From positions 2,406,126 to 2,470,125 of the forward strand of contig NC_044597.1 in NCBI RefSeq assembly GCF_901933205.1: 64,000 bases of DNA, written 5' to 3'. A program made the translations under genes and the position numbers. Each line of letters opens with the position of its first letter. The first letter of the stretch is position 1. The notes under the pieces were generated by a model that saw nothing but the letters and a program-made list of their open reading frames with translations, searched no databases and was not told where the DNA came from. Source of the stretch: Camarhynchus parvulus (taxonomy: Eukaryota > Chordata > Aves > Passeriformes > Thraupidae). Shown piece by piece: positions 37,519 to 59,600 of the stretch.

Positions 37519-40330
37519 GACTGTATGAGGAAATACTAAACAAAGTCACAAGCTGACACTGCCTTTCTGAGTCAAATTTTTGAATAGCAGCTGTCATTTA
37601 GAAGTTGATTCTCAGACCAAATAAGCCAGTCCAGTCTTTTACTGATCTTTAGACTGGAAATTGTGCATTTTGTTACAGTGGTGTTTCACAGAGGCTCCCA
37701 CACTTCCAAAGCATTTTGTGCTGAGACACTGACAAGATGGAAGGTTTGTCCTTTGGCCACAAATTTTGTGGCTAGATTTAAAACCTCAAAATAAAGTCCC
37801 CCTTGGGAAAAAGCTCCTTCACCTGGGTGGGAAGTGTTCTTTGGAGAGAGGTTCAACAAGTTCAGCTGGGCAGCAAAACATCCTTCCCTTCCCACAGAAG
37901 CATTAATTGCAAATCCTTTAGTTAGGCACTAAACACTAGGCCAGCTGTAGGAGGGGTTTTTATGTCCATCACATTTCCCAGTATTCCAAATTGTCTTGCA
38001 CAGCTCACAGGTATTGTCTGCTCATCCACAACTTATTCCCACTTTCCCTGTCACAAATGCTGAACAACCTCTGAGTGTACCTGTGTGACTGGCCAGCTCC
38101 TAAAACACAGATTTTTATAGTGTACATGAAAACAACTGCATATGGTTCTAAAACAGGACAGTTAAGAAGCTTTATTTCTGCAAAACATCTTTGCCTGTGC
38201 TACATGGTGGGACACAGCCTTGACACCAATGGAACAGCTCCAAAAAGGGCACTCAAAGGAGGAGCCACAGGTCAAAATCTTCATCCTTCCAGCATTTATG
38301 CACTAAAAGAAGGAGCTACAAGTCAAAATCATCATCCTTCCAACATTTGTGCACTAAAAGGAGGGAGCTACAAGTCAAAATCTTCATCCTTCCAACATTT
38401 GTGCACTAAAAGGAGGGAACTACAAGTCAAAATCTTCATCCCTCCAGCATTTATGATTACTTCTGTTCCAAATCTGGTAAAGGTTTCCAGAGCATCTAAT
38501 TGGCCTGAAGAAGAAAACTCTTAGAGGACCTTGTATATATTTGAGACTTGAATATATTTTTGAGTGGGTCTTAGGAAGATGCAGAGATGATTCTGGAAGT
38601 AGCTGTGCTTTATCCTTGGGGGATTTAAGGGGAGAGCATTGTACAGGTGCATGGTAGCTGTAACTAGTTCCTGTTCTCACTTGCCTGCTGAGGTCTAATA
38701 TTTCCTGTGTATTGTGCCCTTTAAACAAGACCTTTTGGTGTTCCTTATATCTTAACAGATAATGTTCTTCTTGTTCCATGACATTTAGCAGAACTAAAAG
38801 TTGCATATTAAAAGCACATTTCTTACATACCAGTGTCACTGAATCTACATTGTGTCAAGCCCAGAAAGTTGTGTAGAAGAATCACCCCCATCCATCCTCT
38901 CCAAATGAAAACTTTCATATATGGTCCTGCCCATGGGCATTGAGGTTCTGTTCCCACTGCTACAAAAACAAGAATTTTTCTCTGGTGACCTCAAAAAATG
39001 CTGAGGATTCTTCCACATGAGTGGCCTGTCAGCTCTGCACCCATGTGCTACCAAAAAGGATTCTTAGAGAGGCAATTCATGACAGATGTACCTTGATCCT
39101 ATGAAAAACTGAGTGAAATAGTTTTTAAAATATTTCAGTAACAGCATTTCAAACGAAATCATTTTATGAAAACAATAAATGGCCAGATTGATCTCACCCT
39201 AGCTCTGTATTTCAGGTTACACACAGATTTTTAGAGTCTGCAAGACATGAACATATTTAGAAGATTCAGATTTAAGTTAAAAAGCTAAGGGTCAGAATTT
39301 ATTTAAAGTAAGGTTGCTATCATAACATCTTAAAATATTTTGCATGAGTAGCAGTAAATAAAGCTGTATGTTTGCTTTATGATCTGACATAATCTAAGAG
39401 TAGGAATATGTATTAACACAAGCAAGGCACAAGTTACATCTGAAATTTTCAGTTATTTTAATGTAAGTTAGCAAAAATACAATATTGCCATTAAAAGTGT
39501 AAAAGACAAAATGGTAACTTCATATTGGGGTTGGTAACAGACTCACCCAAGTGCAAAGTCTCCCATAGGCAGCACATTTTCTGTGAAATTGAGTTTTATC
39601 AATTTCTGGTAACATTTTTATCAATTCTGATAAAAAATTCAATTTTATCTGTGGTTTCTGGAAGAGGACAAGGGTTTGCAGAGACTCAGTGACTGCAAAA
39701 CCACAGCCCAAAATGATGAGTGCATCTCATCCCTGATCCTCAGTGCAAGGAGAACAGCAATCACCACATTGTCCTGCACTTTTCCTGATAATGTTAAAAT
39801 ACACATCCTCTTCATCACAGCCTTAAAATTAACCAGGAACTCAGCTTACTGTCTGGGGACAATGTAGCAATTTTTACTTTTTAAAACCATCCAAAATCAG
39901 GAAACTCTGTCCACTGATGAAACTCCTGCTGAGTAACTACATGAAGGTAACTTGGGTGCCTCAAAGCTTCCCATGCCATCCAAGGGAAGAGAAACTTCTC
40001 AATAATATTCCAGAATTGAATACCAATTAATTTATGCTGAGGCAGGAATTTCAGCAAAAGTCCATGCTGAATGTCATACAGCAAAAGCACAATTCTCTAA
40101 GCAGCACTATGATTTAATAGTGAAAAATCTGAGAGCTACCAAAAAACTACCTGCAGGCAGCAGTTGTGCAAAAGGGAAGGAGAAACTGTATTTTGTTAAT
40201 GAAAAAAATGTATTTTGTTAATGAGTTTGTGGTTTGGATCTGCACAACTGAGGGCACAGATTGGTGCTTGGAATCCCATCCCTGCCCCTTTTTTTTTTCC
40301 TCCAGTCAGGCAGAACAGCCAGCTGTACAT
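37519..40330. other. Interval between convergent MPP3 and RAB18-like genes
   Basis: The two 3'UTRs must lie here. A 51-52-bp tandem repeat occupies 38261-38455. No additional exon is recognised on either strand. Confidence 0.5.
38261..38455. repeat. 51-52-bp tandem repeat, 4 units
   Basis: Units start at 38261, 38312, 38364 and 38416 with GGAGCTACAAGTCAAAATC and contain CATCCTTCCA. The last unit is truncated. Confidence 0.95.
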
Positions 40331-49779
<9,449 letters not shown>

Positions 49780-51720
49780 AGCACAGCACCGCAGTGGTTT
49801 TGTTTTCAGTTTCTCAGAGCTTTAGAGGATGGGTTAGGCGCTTTAGAGACGCGAATTTCAACCGCCGGGCTGGAATTGCTGCTTGTCTAGTGAAAATATC
49901 CGTCTGGAACTCTGTGATGTTTTCGAGATGGGACAAAATTGTGTCACTGTTTGGAGCTGTTGCCATCAAGGGATGTTTGTAGAGGGACAACTCAGCTGTC
50001 TTCATACACATTTCAGAGCCCCTGCAGACTCCATAGCATATGTGGTTTGCATTGACATTGAATGTGATTTGTTTAAGCTTTGTCTTTAGTTGTCTCACCA
50101 GTTCAGGAACACATCATCACAGAATGATTATATGCAGGTGCTTTTATTGAAGAGCTCTGGGTGTCAGGGGCACAGACCCAAATCTGACTCCACCATGGCT
50201 TCAGGATGAACATGTTTTTACACCCTTATTATATAACTACATATTAATTATTAGACTTATATTGTTCTGTTGTATACATTGATTTCATCCAAGCTTGGAT
50301 TCTTGTAATTTGACGAGCCCTTAGGGTCACTGGACTGGGACTGTCCCAGTGCCACTCCCAGTGTCCCCATTTCCCCGTTCCCAGTGCAAACTGGAGCTGG
50401 TGGTTGGGTCCCCAGTGTCCTGCATGGGTCTGGTGCCCAGGACGAGCCCTCTGGGGACACTGGACTGGGACTGTCCCACTGTCCCCAGTGCCACTCCCAA
50501 TCCAAACATCCAATACATTGATTTCATCCAAGCATGGATTTCAGTCATTTTCATCAAACCCTCCAACATTGTTTCTCATTATTCTTGTTAGGATTAAACA
50601 ATAATTCTATCCAATTACCAAATAATCATCACATTTTACAATTATATAATTTATCATATAACAATTATATCTTTTATCATAGTCATTAAATGATTATACA
50701 GGTGCAGTTTTGCATGATCCAGTAAAGCCTAACATTTTCCCAGGCCCAACCTTTCTTTCCAACTCCCCTGAATATCCCATGATTTTAGAAACATTTTATC
50801 CCTATACTATCAACCAGAGCACCAGCTCCCAAAAGCCCCAACACATCCCTTCACTCACTCTTAATAGGAGCACTGTAATTTCTAAAGCTTCTTTTTCATG
50901 CACACAGGTGCCTAAAGTTTGAATGTAGGAGCTTCAAGGAATGGGAAGCATATGTACAAATGCACAGATGCATTCACTTGGAAAAGAAAGTGCATGCAGT
51001 GTTTTGTGTGGATTTATGCAATACACAGTGTGAGAGTAAAGCCATTCAGAACCCATGCTTGATGCACACTGTGTTTCCAAGAATAGTTTTTTATCTTTTC
51101 TGTTACAATGGACATGAAATAGTCTGTTATTAAATGCTCTTTTATTTTTATTTCAAAATCATAGTAGAAAAAAATGTCTAGAGCAAATGCTGAGGGAAGA
51201 ACTTGAACAAGGAAGAAATAATATTACTATTTAGAAGTGTTTGTGGTGGATGTATAATTTAAGTATCCTAATATAATGCCTTTCAAAGCTTGTATGGAAT
51301 TACAGTGTCTTTATCTCTTCTTCACTATCACTGTTCAATAACAGAATAGAATGACCTCACGTGCAGATTCCTTCCAGCACAGGTGTGCTTACAAAGCAGT
51401 TTGCACAAGAACACTCTTGACTTCTTAGATTGCTTGCATGGTATCATGAAATAAAAAATGAGCATTGTAATGTACCACACTGTATAGGAAATATTTACAT
51501 TGTATTCAAATAAATGATTACTTGATTCTGTTTACTACAGATGAAATGAGTATTGGAAGAGGGAGCTTTGTTTGCACTGTGCCTGACTTAGTGTGTAAAT
51601 GTGTACCTGTGATTCACAGCACTGTATTCATGCCAATGATTTCCCACTGCAAACTGGAATTGTTGGTTAAACCATCAGAAACCAGGGTGACTGTTGCATT
51701 CTCACCTGTGCTTTAATGTA
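49780..51720 (+). other. DUSP3: DUSP3 3'UTR and downstream sequence
   Basis: DUSP3 transcripts usually have a long 3'UTR. Candidate AATAAA signals occur at about 51449 and 51509. An antisense LTR (50091-50568) interrupts the region, so the avian 3'UTR either ends before about 50090 or includes the LTR. Confidence 0.4.
50091..50568 (-). mobile_element. LTR (family shared with window start), antisense
   Basis: Minus-strand start TGTTGGAGGGTTTGATG; poly(A) signal AATAAA (plus TTTATT at about 50143); end near 50091. An internal segment (CACTGGGA...CAGTCCCAGTCCAGTG) is duplicated within it. The 3' part matches positions 80-190 of the window. No clear target-site duplication. Confidence 0.65.
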
Positions 51721-51815
51721 GTTCTAGAATGAAAAATCTTAAAACTGTTTTAAACAGAAACACTTTAATGGTAACACATGTGATCCCAGATGAAGTTTTG
51801 TCTACTCAGTTCAAT

Positions 51816-52005
51816 AATCAGAAATCACAAAGGCCATGCATGCATCGTTTTACAATCAGAAATCACAAAGGCCATGCATGCATTGTTTTACATTCAGAAA
51901 TCACAAAGGCCATGCATGCATTGTTTTACAATCAGAAATCACAAAGGCCATGCATGCATCGTTTTACAATCAGAAATCACAAAGGCCATGCATGCATTGT
52001 TTTTT
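51816..52005. repeat. 38-bp minisatellite, five nearly identical units
   Basis: Units begin at 51816, 51854, 51892, 51930 and 51968 with AATCAGAAATCACAAAGGCC and then CATGCATGCAT, with only one or two base changes among them. Confidence 0.97.
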
Positions 52006-55000
52006 TACTGCTGGTTTTGGGGTTGTGTGGTTGGAGGTCTGGGAGAGGCAGGGGAGGCTCTGTACAGCAAGGTAAAGTTCTTGAAGTTCAACTCCAGAGC
52101 AGATTATTCTGCTTGAGCTCCAGTCTTCCTGGTTTTCCTTCCACAGGATGGAGCTGCCACAGCAAGGAGCCTTTTCTCTGTCGTGTCCTTCAGGTGACAG
52201 TGGAGGGACACTCTGCGTGGTGTTCCCTGTCACATCTCCAGTCAGTCAGTATTCAGTGCTGGCTTTGAACCAGGATGGTTCAGAAATAATAAGTAGTAAT
52301 CAATTCCACTACCTAATTACACACCTATTTGCTTCCTCCCATTGATCCATTTAATCAGGAGTAGATTAATTGCTTCTTCAAAATTCCTAGTTACTAATTT
52401 CATGTTGTGTGAAATAGGAGTAGTGGCTTTAGAAATAGGGATACTGGCCTTACCTTTTCTACAATGCTGACTTCTCATACTTCAGTTTAATCTATTAATT
52501 ACCCTTTAAAAATACTTTAAACATAGATTTTTATTTTTTTCTTGTCTCACACCATGTATTCTTAACACCTATTTGCACTATAAGGAAGAAAAAGGGAAAT
52601 TCACATTGCATGCACTTTATCTTTCACCTGTTACTTGGAAGTCAAAATTTCAGTCCATTAAAGAGCTAAGAAACCATTAGGCATTATACCTTTGTTGACC
52701 TTTAATAAACCAGAATGGTTTATTAAAATTGAGTCTGTTTACTTTATGGTGATGTTTCTGTCGTTGTTAGTACCAAGAAATATTGAAAACCAAAACAGGA
52801 GAATGTGTTCTTATAGTCAAGAAAATTTTTACTTCGTGGGACACTGGTCACTCTTATGGAAACTCTGGCCCATTTGTCTCAGTATAACAAAACTGATTTA
52901 GCAAGTGTTTTGTAATATGAGGGTGGAGAGGCATAAGTAAGACAATGTTATAAATTGTTTTTAAAAGTGAGACAGTGTCTCATATTTAAAATCACTGATA
53001 GGCAACTCAGCAACGAAACCATTTCTGCTTTTAGAGCAGGCTAAAAATAGTTAAAATGTCAGACCACTGCTCCATTAATGGATCATAGCTTTCCTCTGAG
53101 TCTTGCTCTCCAAGTACAGTCATGTTGCAAATTCCTCTGCCCATTTTAGCTGGCCAGGAAGGTCTTGTATGTCTCTAATCCACAGTGATATATTGTATAC
53201 TAAATTTCTCTTCCTGATTGTAGAAGGAAAGATTACATAAAACATGGGAATGAGAGCTTTCTCTCCTTGTAATATGAAATTGAGGATGTATTGGAAAAAA
53301 TAGAGCTTTTTATTCCTCTGAAATTGCTGAGCACCTGCCCTTTGCTGTGAGATCTTCCTTACAAGAATGCTGATTTAGGGAAGTACATTTGGAAAGAGCT
53401 GTTTGTTGCAAACAGCAACACTCTGTCTCTGATGCCAGAAGCAGAACTTTTTACCTAATTTTATTTTTTATATTAGTTCTCCTAGTTTGCTATGATGTTT
53501 TTAGCACAATCTAGTGGAATCTGTCTTAGTTTAGCACAGAAATTTCTCCTAAAATTACTTTCTGGGCGTCGCCAAAGAGTAAAACTAGAAACAGAACAAG
53601 CCTGAGAGGTGTCTTTTAAGGATTTGCTGGTGAGAATTAGTTTTAGTTATTTATTAATCTATTCTGCAAATAAATCCTGGAAATAACAAAGTGTTGGTTG
53701 TGTGTTTTAATTGTAGTTTCTGCAGGCTGATGCTGCTGGCTGGCTGACTCACCAGATGGAGCTGTAGGCTTGTTCTTCTTCCCAGGAGAGCCATCCCTGA
53801 CTCCTGAACTGTGCTGGTGTGTGCATCCAGTGAATTCTTACCACTCAAAAGCCCCCAGAATGACTTAGCAGTCTCTGGTGGAGAATAACAAGAATCCATT
53901 TATTTTGGCTTCTTGCAGAAGATGTCACCACAGCATTCAAACTGTTGTATTCATTCCGTGACATTGCAGAATTCTGAGGCAGCTGGAAGTTGATTAGGAA
54001 AGGCTGCAGCATGGAAAAATAACAAACAAACAAACAAACAAGTGTTTGAGAAGCAAAGTTCATGTCAAAACAGAATTCTGATCATGTCAAAACCAGAATT
54101 CCTGGGCAGTGTGTGAAGTTTGTGCACAGAGAAGCTGGAATTGCACCTGCACAGCTTTGGGCTGGGATGCTGAGCAGAACCCTCAGGCCCAGGTGTGGGC
54201 AGGGGGAGCACCTGGAGCTGGAAGTGAGGCAATTTCAGGAGCTGCTTTAGCTGTGCCTGCATTGCAGGGTTCAATGCCAGTGCTTCAGGAGTTCAGTTGC
54301 AATGCCAGTGTTTCAGGAGAGGTGCTGGCGTTCAGAAAGCAGCAGCAATGGATTCAGGCTGAGCAGGAGATGCCAATTAACTCCTGATGGCTCTGATTCC
54401 TCCTCAAAGCAGAGCACTGCTTTGGGCTCAGTGGGGTTAACTTTCTTCCCATTTTGGGGTTGTGCTGAGCTCCGTGATGATCTTACAGAGATGTTTGTGT
54501 TACTGCTGAGCAGGGCAGACACAGCTGAGGCCTTTTCTGCTGGGGGTTGTTGGTTTCTCTGGGTCTGGATTGAAGGCACTTCAGATGATAATTCAGGCTC
54601 AGATTCAGGTGTTTGTTGTTTCTTATCAATGAAACAACCTCACAACCATGAGTTCTGCAGCCCTTCATTAGCAAGGCACAAAATGGCCAACTCTCTCTTA
54701 TTACAAGGCCTTTTAAGACTAAACTATCCAATTAAGAAATAGCACCTAGATTATTTTCCCTTTTAACCCAATAACTGATCCCTCAAAGCCTGCAATGTGG
54801 ACTTCTCTGTCCAATTACAAAATGCCACCCAAACCCATGGAGAAGGTAAATAAGAACAACCAGTCTCCACCCTAAAACCTCCATCTTGCTTCATATTTAT
54901 TTCCAATTAAGAAATAGCACCTAGATTATTTTCCCTTTTAACCCAACAACTGATCACTCAAAGCCTGCAATGTGGGCTTTTCTGTCCAGTTACAAGATAC

Positions 55001-56696
55001 CACCCAAACCCATGGAGAAGAAGGAAGAAGAAGGTAAAGAAGAACAACCAGTCTCCTCCCTAAAACCTCCATCTTGCTTAAGATACTATCTCAATATTTA
55101 TTTCTATATTCTAAATATATTTGGAATATATTTATTTCTAATATAATCATATTTAATATATTTAATTATAATATAATACATTTATTATTATAAATAATTA
55201 CCATTTATTACTAATTATTATAAATAATTACTATTTATTTCTAATATAATCAAATTCAATATATTTAATTACATATAATAAACACTCTCTCCCTGATAAC
55301 TCTTTTTGTTTTTTCCTGTGCTTCATTAAAACTACAAAAATCAAATTTTGGGGGGAGGGAAGCAGCACAGAGCATGCCTGCTTTGCTGCAGGAAAGGCTG
55401 TGAGCAGGCAAGCAGCTACAGGGTGCGAAAAAATGTTTTTGTAGCTAAGGAATCTGAATGGCTGAGATTTGGGTTCATTCCTGGCACCTATTAGGCCACC
55501 CTCCTTCTTATGGACAAGAAGTTTTAAGCCACAAGCTAAATATAGCTTCTGTTTTCTTCATTCAGAAATTGTTTTGGTATTATTTCTTCATGTGGGTTAT
55601 ACAGATAAATATAATAGTTAATAACAGTTCATATATAAGAGTTAATACAGATTGTTGAAGTGCTTGGGAGAAGCTGCATCAAGAAGATTTTTATGTTTTA
55701 TGTGACAGTTGATCACTCTAAATGAGATTCTCTCTAGTGGGCCTGCACTGACAACAATATTTTGGAAATATTACATGAAAAATTAACAGAAACTGAACTT
55801 TGGTGGATACATCCAATTCTGAAAGTATTTAAACAAGGGAATAAAGAGGCAGCAAGGACTCAGTGATTGCCAGCACTCAGCTCTGTTCTGCTTTTCTGCT
55901 ACTCTCTCTGATGTCACTTTGGACAAGGCTCTCTTGGAGAGAACCCACACATGGTGCTATTCCTGTCTGACCAAAATAATACCAAAATCCTTCTTTAGTT
56001 CCTGCTCCTTCAGGACTTGGAGTCCTTCACGACTTGTTCAGTTCAGCTCCAAGCCAAAAATAGATTTACTACATGTAAGTAAGCAAAATGATGCTTAGAA
56101 GAACATGAAACAAAATGTAGAGCTCCTTGTTATGGAAAAGCGAGGGAAAAAAAAACTCCTTGTTATGGAGAGGAAAAAACCCTAATAATTTCCCTGCAGA
56201 GACTGAAAAGCAGAATTACTGAGCTACACTTTCTAGATTTACTCACTTTATACATTGAGCAAAGGGAAGAGGGAATTTGCTGAATAACAACAGCAAAATG
56301 TCAAAAGTCTGAAAAACCTTTAAAAAGACAAAGTTTCAAATATGGATGGAGGCAGAAGCAGGTTTTAATTACACCATTGTTAGAGCAAAACTGCAGAAAG
56401 GCTTGGCAGGTTGCAATTCATTGTAGTCTTGTCTATCACCTTTTGTTGCCAGGCTCAAAAATGAGGTAGATAAGAGAAGTTTTTGCATAACAGTTGTAAA
56501 ATATTGTCACTAACCCACCCCCACACACCCATTTTATTTCACACTGACAAAAGCTGAGATGAATGAGTTGTCTGGCCCTTCCCACTTTGTATAGTCATTG
56601 GCTGGCTTGGTTCTAAAAGGGATTTTAAAAAGGGGAATAATGTGCCTTTGCCCAGGATCTGAGGCTGTCAGGGTGCTGAAAAGCTGATCTGTGACC
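52006..56696. other. Intergenic region between DUSP3 and SOST
   Basis: No gene is recognised. It contains (CAAA)n at about 54022-54042, a 175-bp tandem duplication at 54728-55080, and AT-rich low-complexity sequence at about 55090-55290. Scattered ORFs up to 146 codons have no family features and overlap on both strands. Confidence 0.6.
54728..55080. repeat. About 175-bp tandem duplication
   Basis: The block beginning CCAATTAAGAAATAGCACC occurs at 54728 and 54903 and ends in CCATCTTGCTT in both. The second copy has a short GAAGAAG insertion. Confidence 0.92.
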
Positions 56697-59600
56697 ATGC
56701 AGATCCCTTGGGCTGTGTGTGCTGTCTGCGTCCTGACACAAATCACACTTCACTCTGTGCAAGGCTGGCAGGTGTTTAAAAATGATGCTACAGAAATCAT
56801 TCCTGAGATCACTGAAAATCCAGAAACACCAATGGAGCCGACTTTCAGCAACAACAACACCATGAACCAGGCAAAACATGGAGGAAGACACATACAACAA
56901 ACTCCAGACCTCAGTGGTAAGAAAAATATCATTATTTCTGTTTGGATCATAGCAATTTGTAAAAGAAAACTTGTGATCATCTATGTTTGTTTATTAACAC
57001 TTTAGGTGTGGCCCAGCTGCTTTAAGTGACAGGGATTTACATCTGCTGTTGAAGAAGTATGAATATAAACATTAGGAAGAATATATTGGAGTTTACTGAT
57101 GCAAATATCAGCTCTCTGTTGAACATTGCTACTCTGCAGACAACTCCAAAACATCAAACCTGCAGAAATTAATACCTGTAGATAAAAACAAATACCTGTA
57201 GATATCACTTAACACTTCTCTGTGTTTTGTGAGGAAATGTCACAAATTGTCTTTCCCCCTTTAATATTAGGTTGGAGGAAGGGTTGACAGTGGAGACAAT
57301 AATAGAAATTCGTAATATTTAGGAACATCCACACCAGCTGTGGCTAAGATCACACGAGAAGTGGCACATTGAGGTTGTGCTCAGCTAAATGAGAGAAATG
57401 TGCTGCTCACTGACAGATCTTCAGCCAGGTTCCAGCAGCCAAAAATGCTCCAAGATCCATTGTCACTTGACCAAGTGTCTAACTTTAGCAGTGATGCAAG
57501 ACACCACCAGCCTTCTGAGGAGAGACAGGAGATGGAAAGCTAACCCCAAACAGAGAAAGGTAGCTTTAAAAAAGCTTTCCGCTGGAAAATAGAGCAACTT
57601 TGCTCCTCCAGACACACAGCACAAAGCACAGAGCAGCACAGGCACAGATCAAACTTAGAATTTCCACTGTTGTGCATTGCAGATCTCAGCCAGCCTCCTT
57701 TTTCTGGGGACAGCTTGAAGGCGATTGGGAATTTCTGCTGCAGCTGTCTTTAGGGTCTTTAAAACCAGAGGGTTAACAATATTTTAAAAGAAATTTTTTT
57801 AAAGTAATGCTTTTGAGAGTGTGGCCTTAAAAGTTTCTCATATTCCTAAGAGGGAGAGCACTGAGTTCCTCCCAGGCAGAGCAGGTTGGGTTTTTTGTCT
57901 CATCTCAATACCTTCATTTTCTAGCTTCCTGCTGCTCTGCCATCAGCTGGGAACCTGCCCCACTGATTTGTGCATATTTTTCAAAGTGGAAAGCACAGTA
58001 AGTTAAGAAATCAAAGACTGAAGGACACTGGGCAGTTGTTTAGGATACACAATGGTCTTGTATACTTATTTTGGCATTTTTAACATAAAGAATCAAAATG
58101 ATGATCCAAAGTGGCCAGACCTGGAACATATGCACCGGACCATGAGGGATTTTGCACCTGCACACTCACAGGACATAAATGCAGATAATATCACATATAG
58201 AGCTGAGGCAAGTGCCTGGATATTTAACTGCCTGTGCAATATGGAGGTATAATGCACCTTATTCCACTCATTTATTTATTTACAGACAGACATTTTCTTA
58301 GCTGCTTAGGGAGCTTGGGAGTGTTAGACTGAAGTGTATGTGGGGTTCAGTTGCCAGTATTTTTGTCACAGCTGGCAAGGATTGCTTAATTCCATTAATG
58401 CAATCCTTCAAAATCTAAAAAAAAAAAAGAAATCTTGCTAGCTGTACTTTGACAAATATAAATCTGAGCACTGAAAATCCTGTTTCTGTATTTCATAGGA
58501 AAACCTAAAATTAAAATCTCTGTACAAATACCGTTGTGTCACTAATAATTCAGGGTCAGAATTCTTTTTTGCTGAACTAAACCTTGTACACAGTGAGCAG
58601 AATTGGCCTAACAGACACAGCCTATTCTGAGCTGACCTTTGAAGGCTTCCACCACAAACAGTGTTCCTGAATTAAATGTCTTTTTTGTCCTTTTGACTAA
58701 GAACATTAATGTAGATGAATAACTAATGTAGATTAATAACTTCTAGATGAAGTTATTTGATAAACACTTAAAAATCAAATTCTGTGTCTTCCCAACAAGT
58801 CAATTAACCAAGGGAAAGGAGCCACTTTTGGGAAAAATTATGTTCCTGCAACTGGAAAATTTCTAAATACTTAATGCTAAGAAATCTTGTCTTTTCTAAT
58901 GCTTCATTTGCCTAGAGTTATCCATTGAGAAAAAGGAGAGGAAAAAATCTGTAAGGTTCCTAATAGCCAGAAGGTGCCTTTAGCTCTCTCAGGGGAGCTG
59001 TGTGGGACATGTGGAATTACCAGAGAGAACAGGAAATTTGGAATAGCTGCTGCCTGAATAGTGGGAATTCCTTAGTGCTGTTGTTACCTGGGATTTCTCT
59101 AACCTGGAACACATCACGCAAGCTAAAAAATCACTTCAGAAACACTCTTCTTTGCTGAAAAAAAAATCTGGAGTAAATAGAGTTGAAGTAAATAAAGTTA
59201 AACTAGAGCAGTGGAGGAAGGTGTTGCCCACAGTTAAATGGAGCCAGGAGAATATTGCCAAAAATTCCCAGCTGCTCCATTTCCCCCTGCACAGCGCTGA
59301 CATGAAATGTACCTGGTGCATTTTATTCACCAATTTGTACTTTGTTATTCAAGGGTTTTTAAACTGGAGTAGCTGAATAGTCAGGAGCTGCATGAGTGAG
59401 CTTTTTGGGGTATTTCTCCTGCAAATCTGCTGGTCAAGTCTAGCTCAGAGAGAGATCTGCTGCAGGAGCTGCTGTGGTTTGACACTGGCCCAACACCAGG
59501 CACCCACAAAAGCCACTCACTCACCCTCCCCTGCCACAGCTGGGCAGAGGAGAGCAAAATCAACAACAACAAAATCTGTCAGATTAAAGCACTTGGTAAG

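Noticed and set aside
54302..54742. 146-codon ORF between DUSP3 and SOST
   Set aside because: No domain or signal features; overlapping ORFs on the other strand are equally long, as expected by chance.
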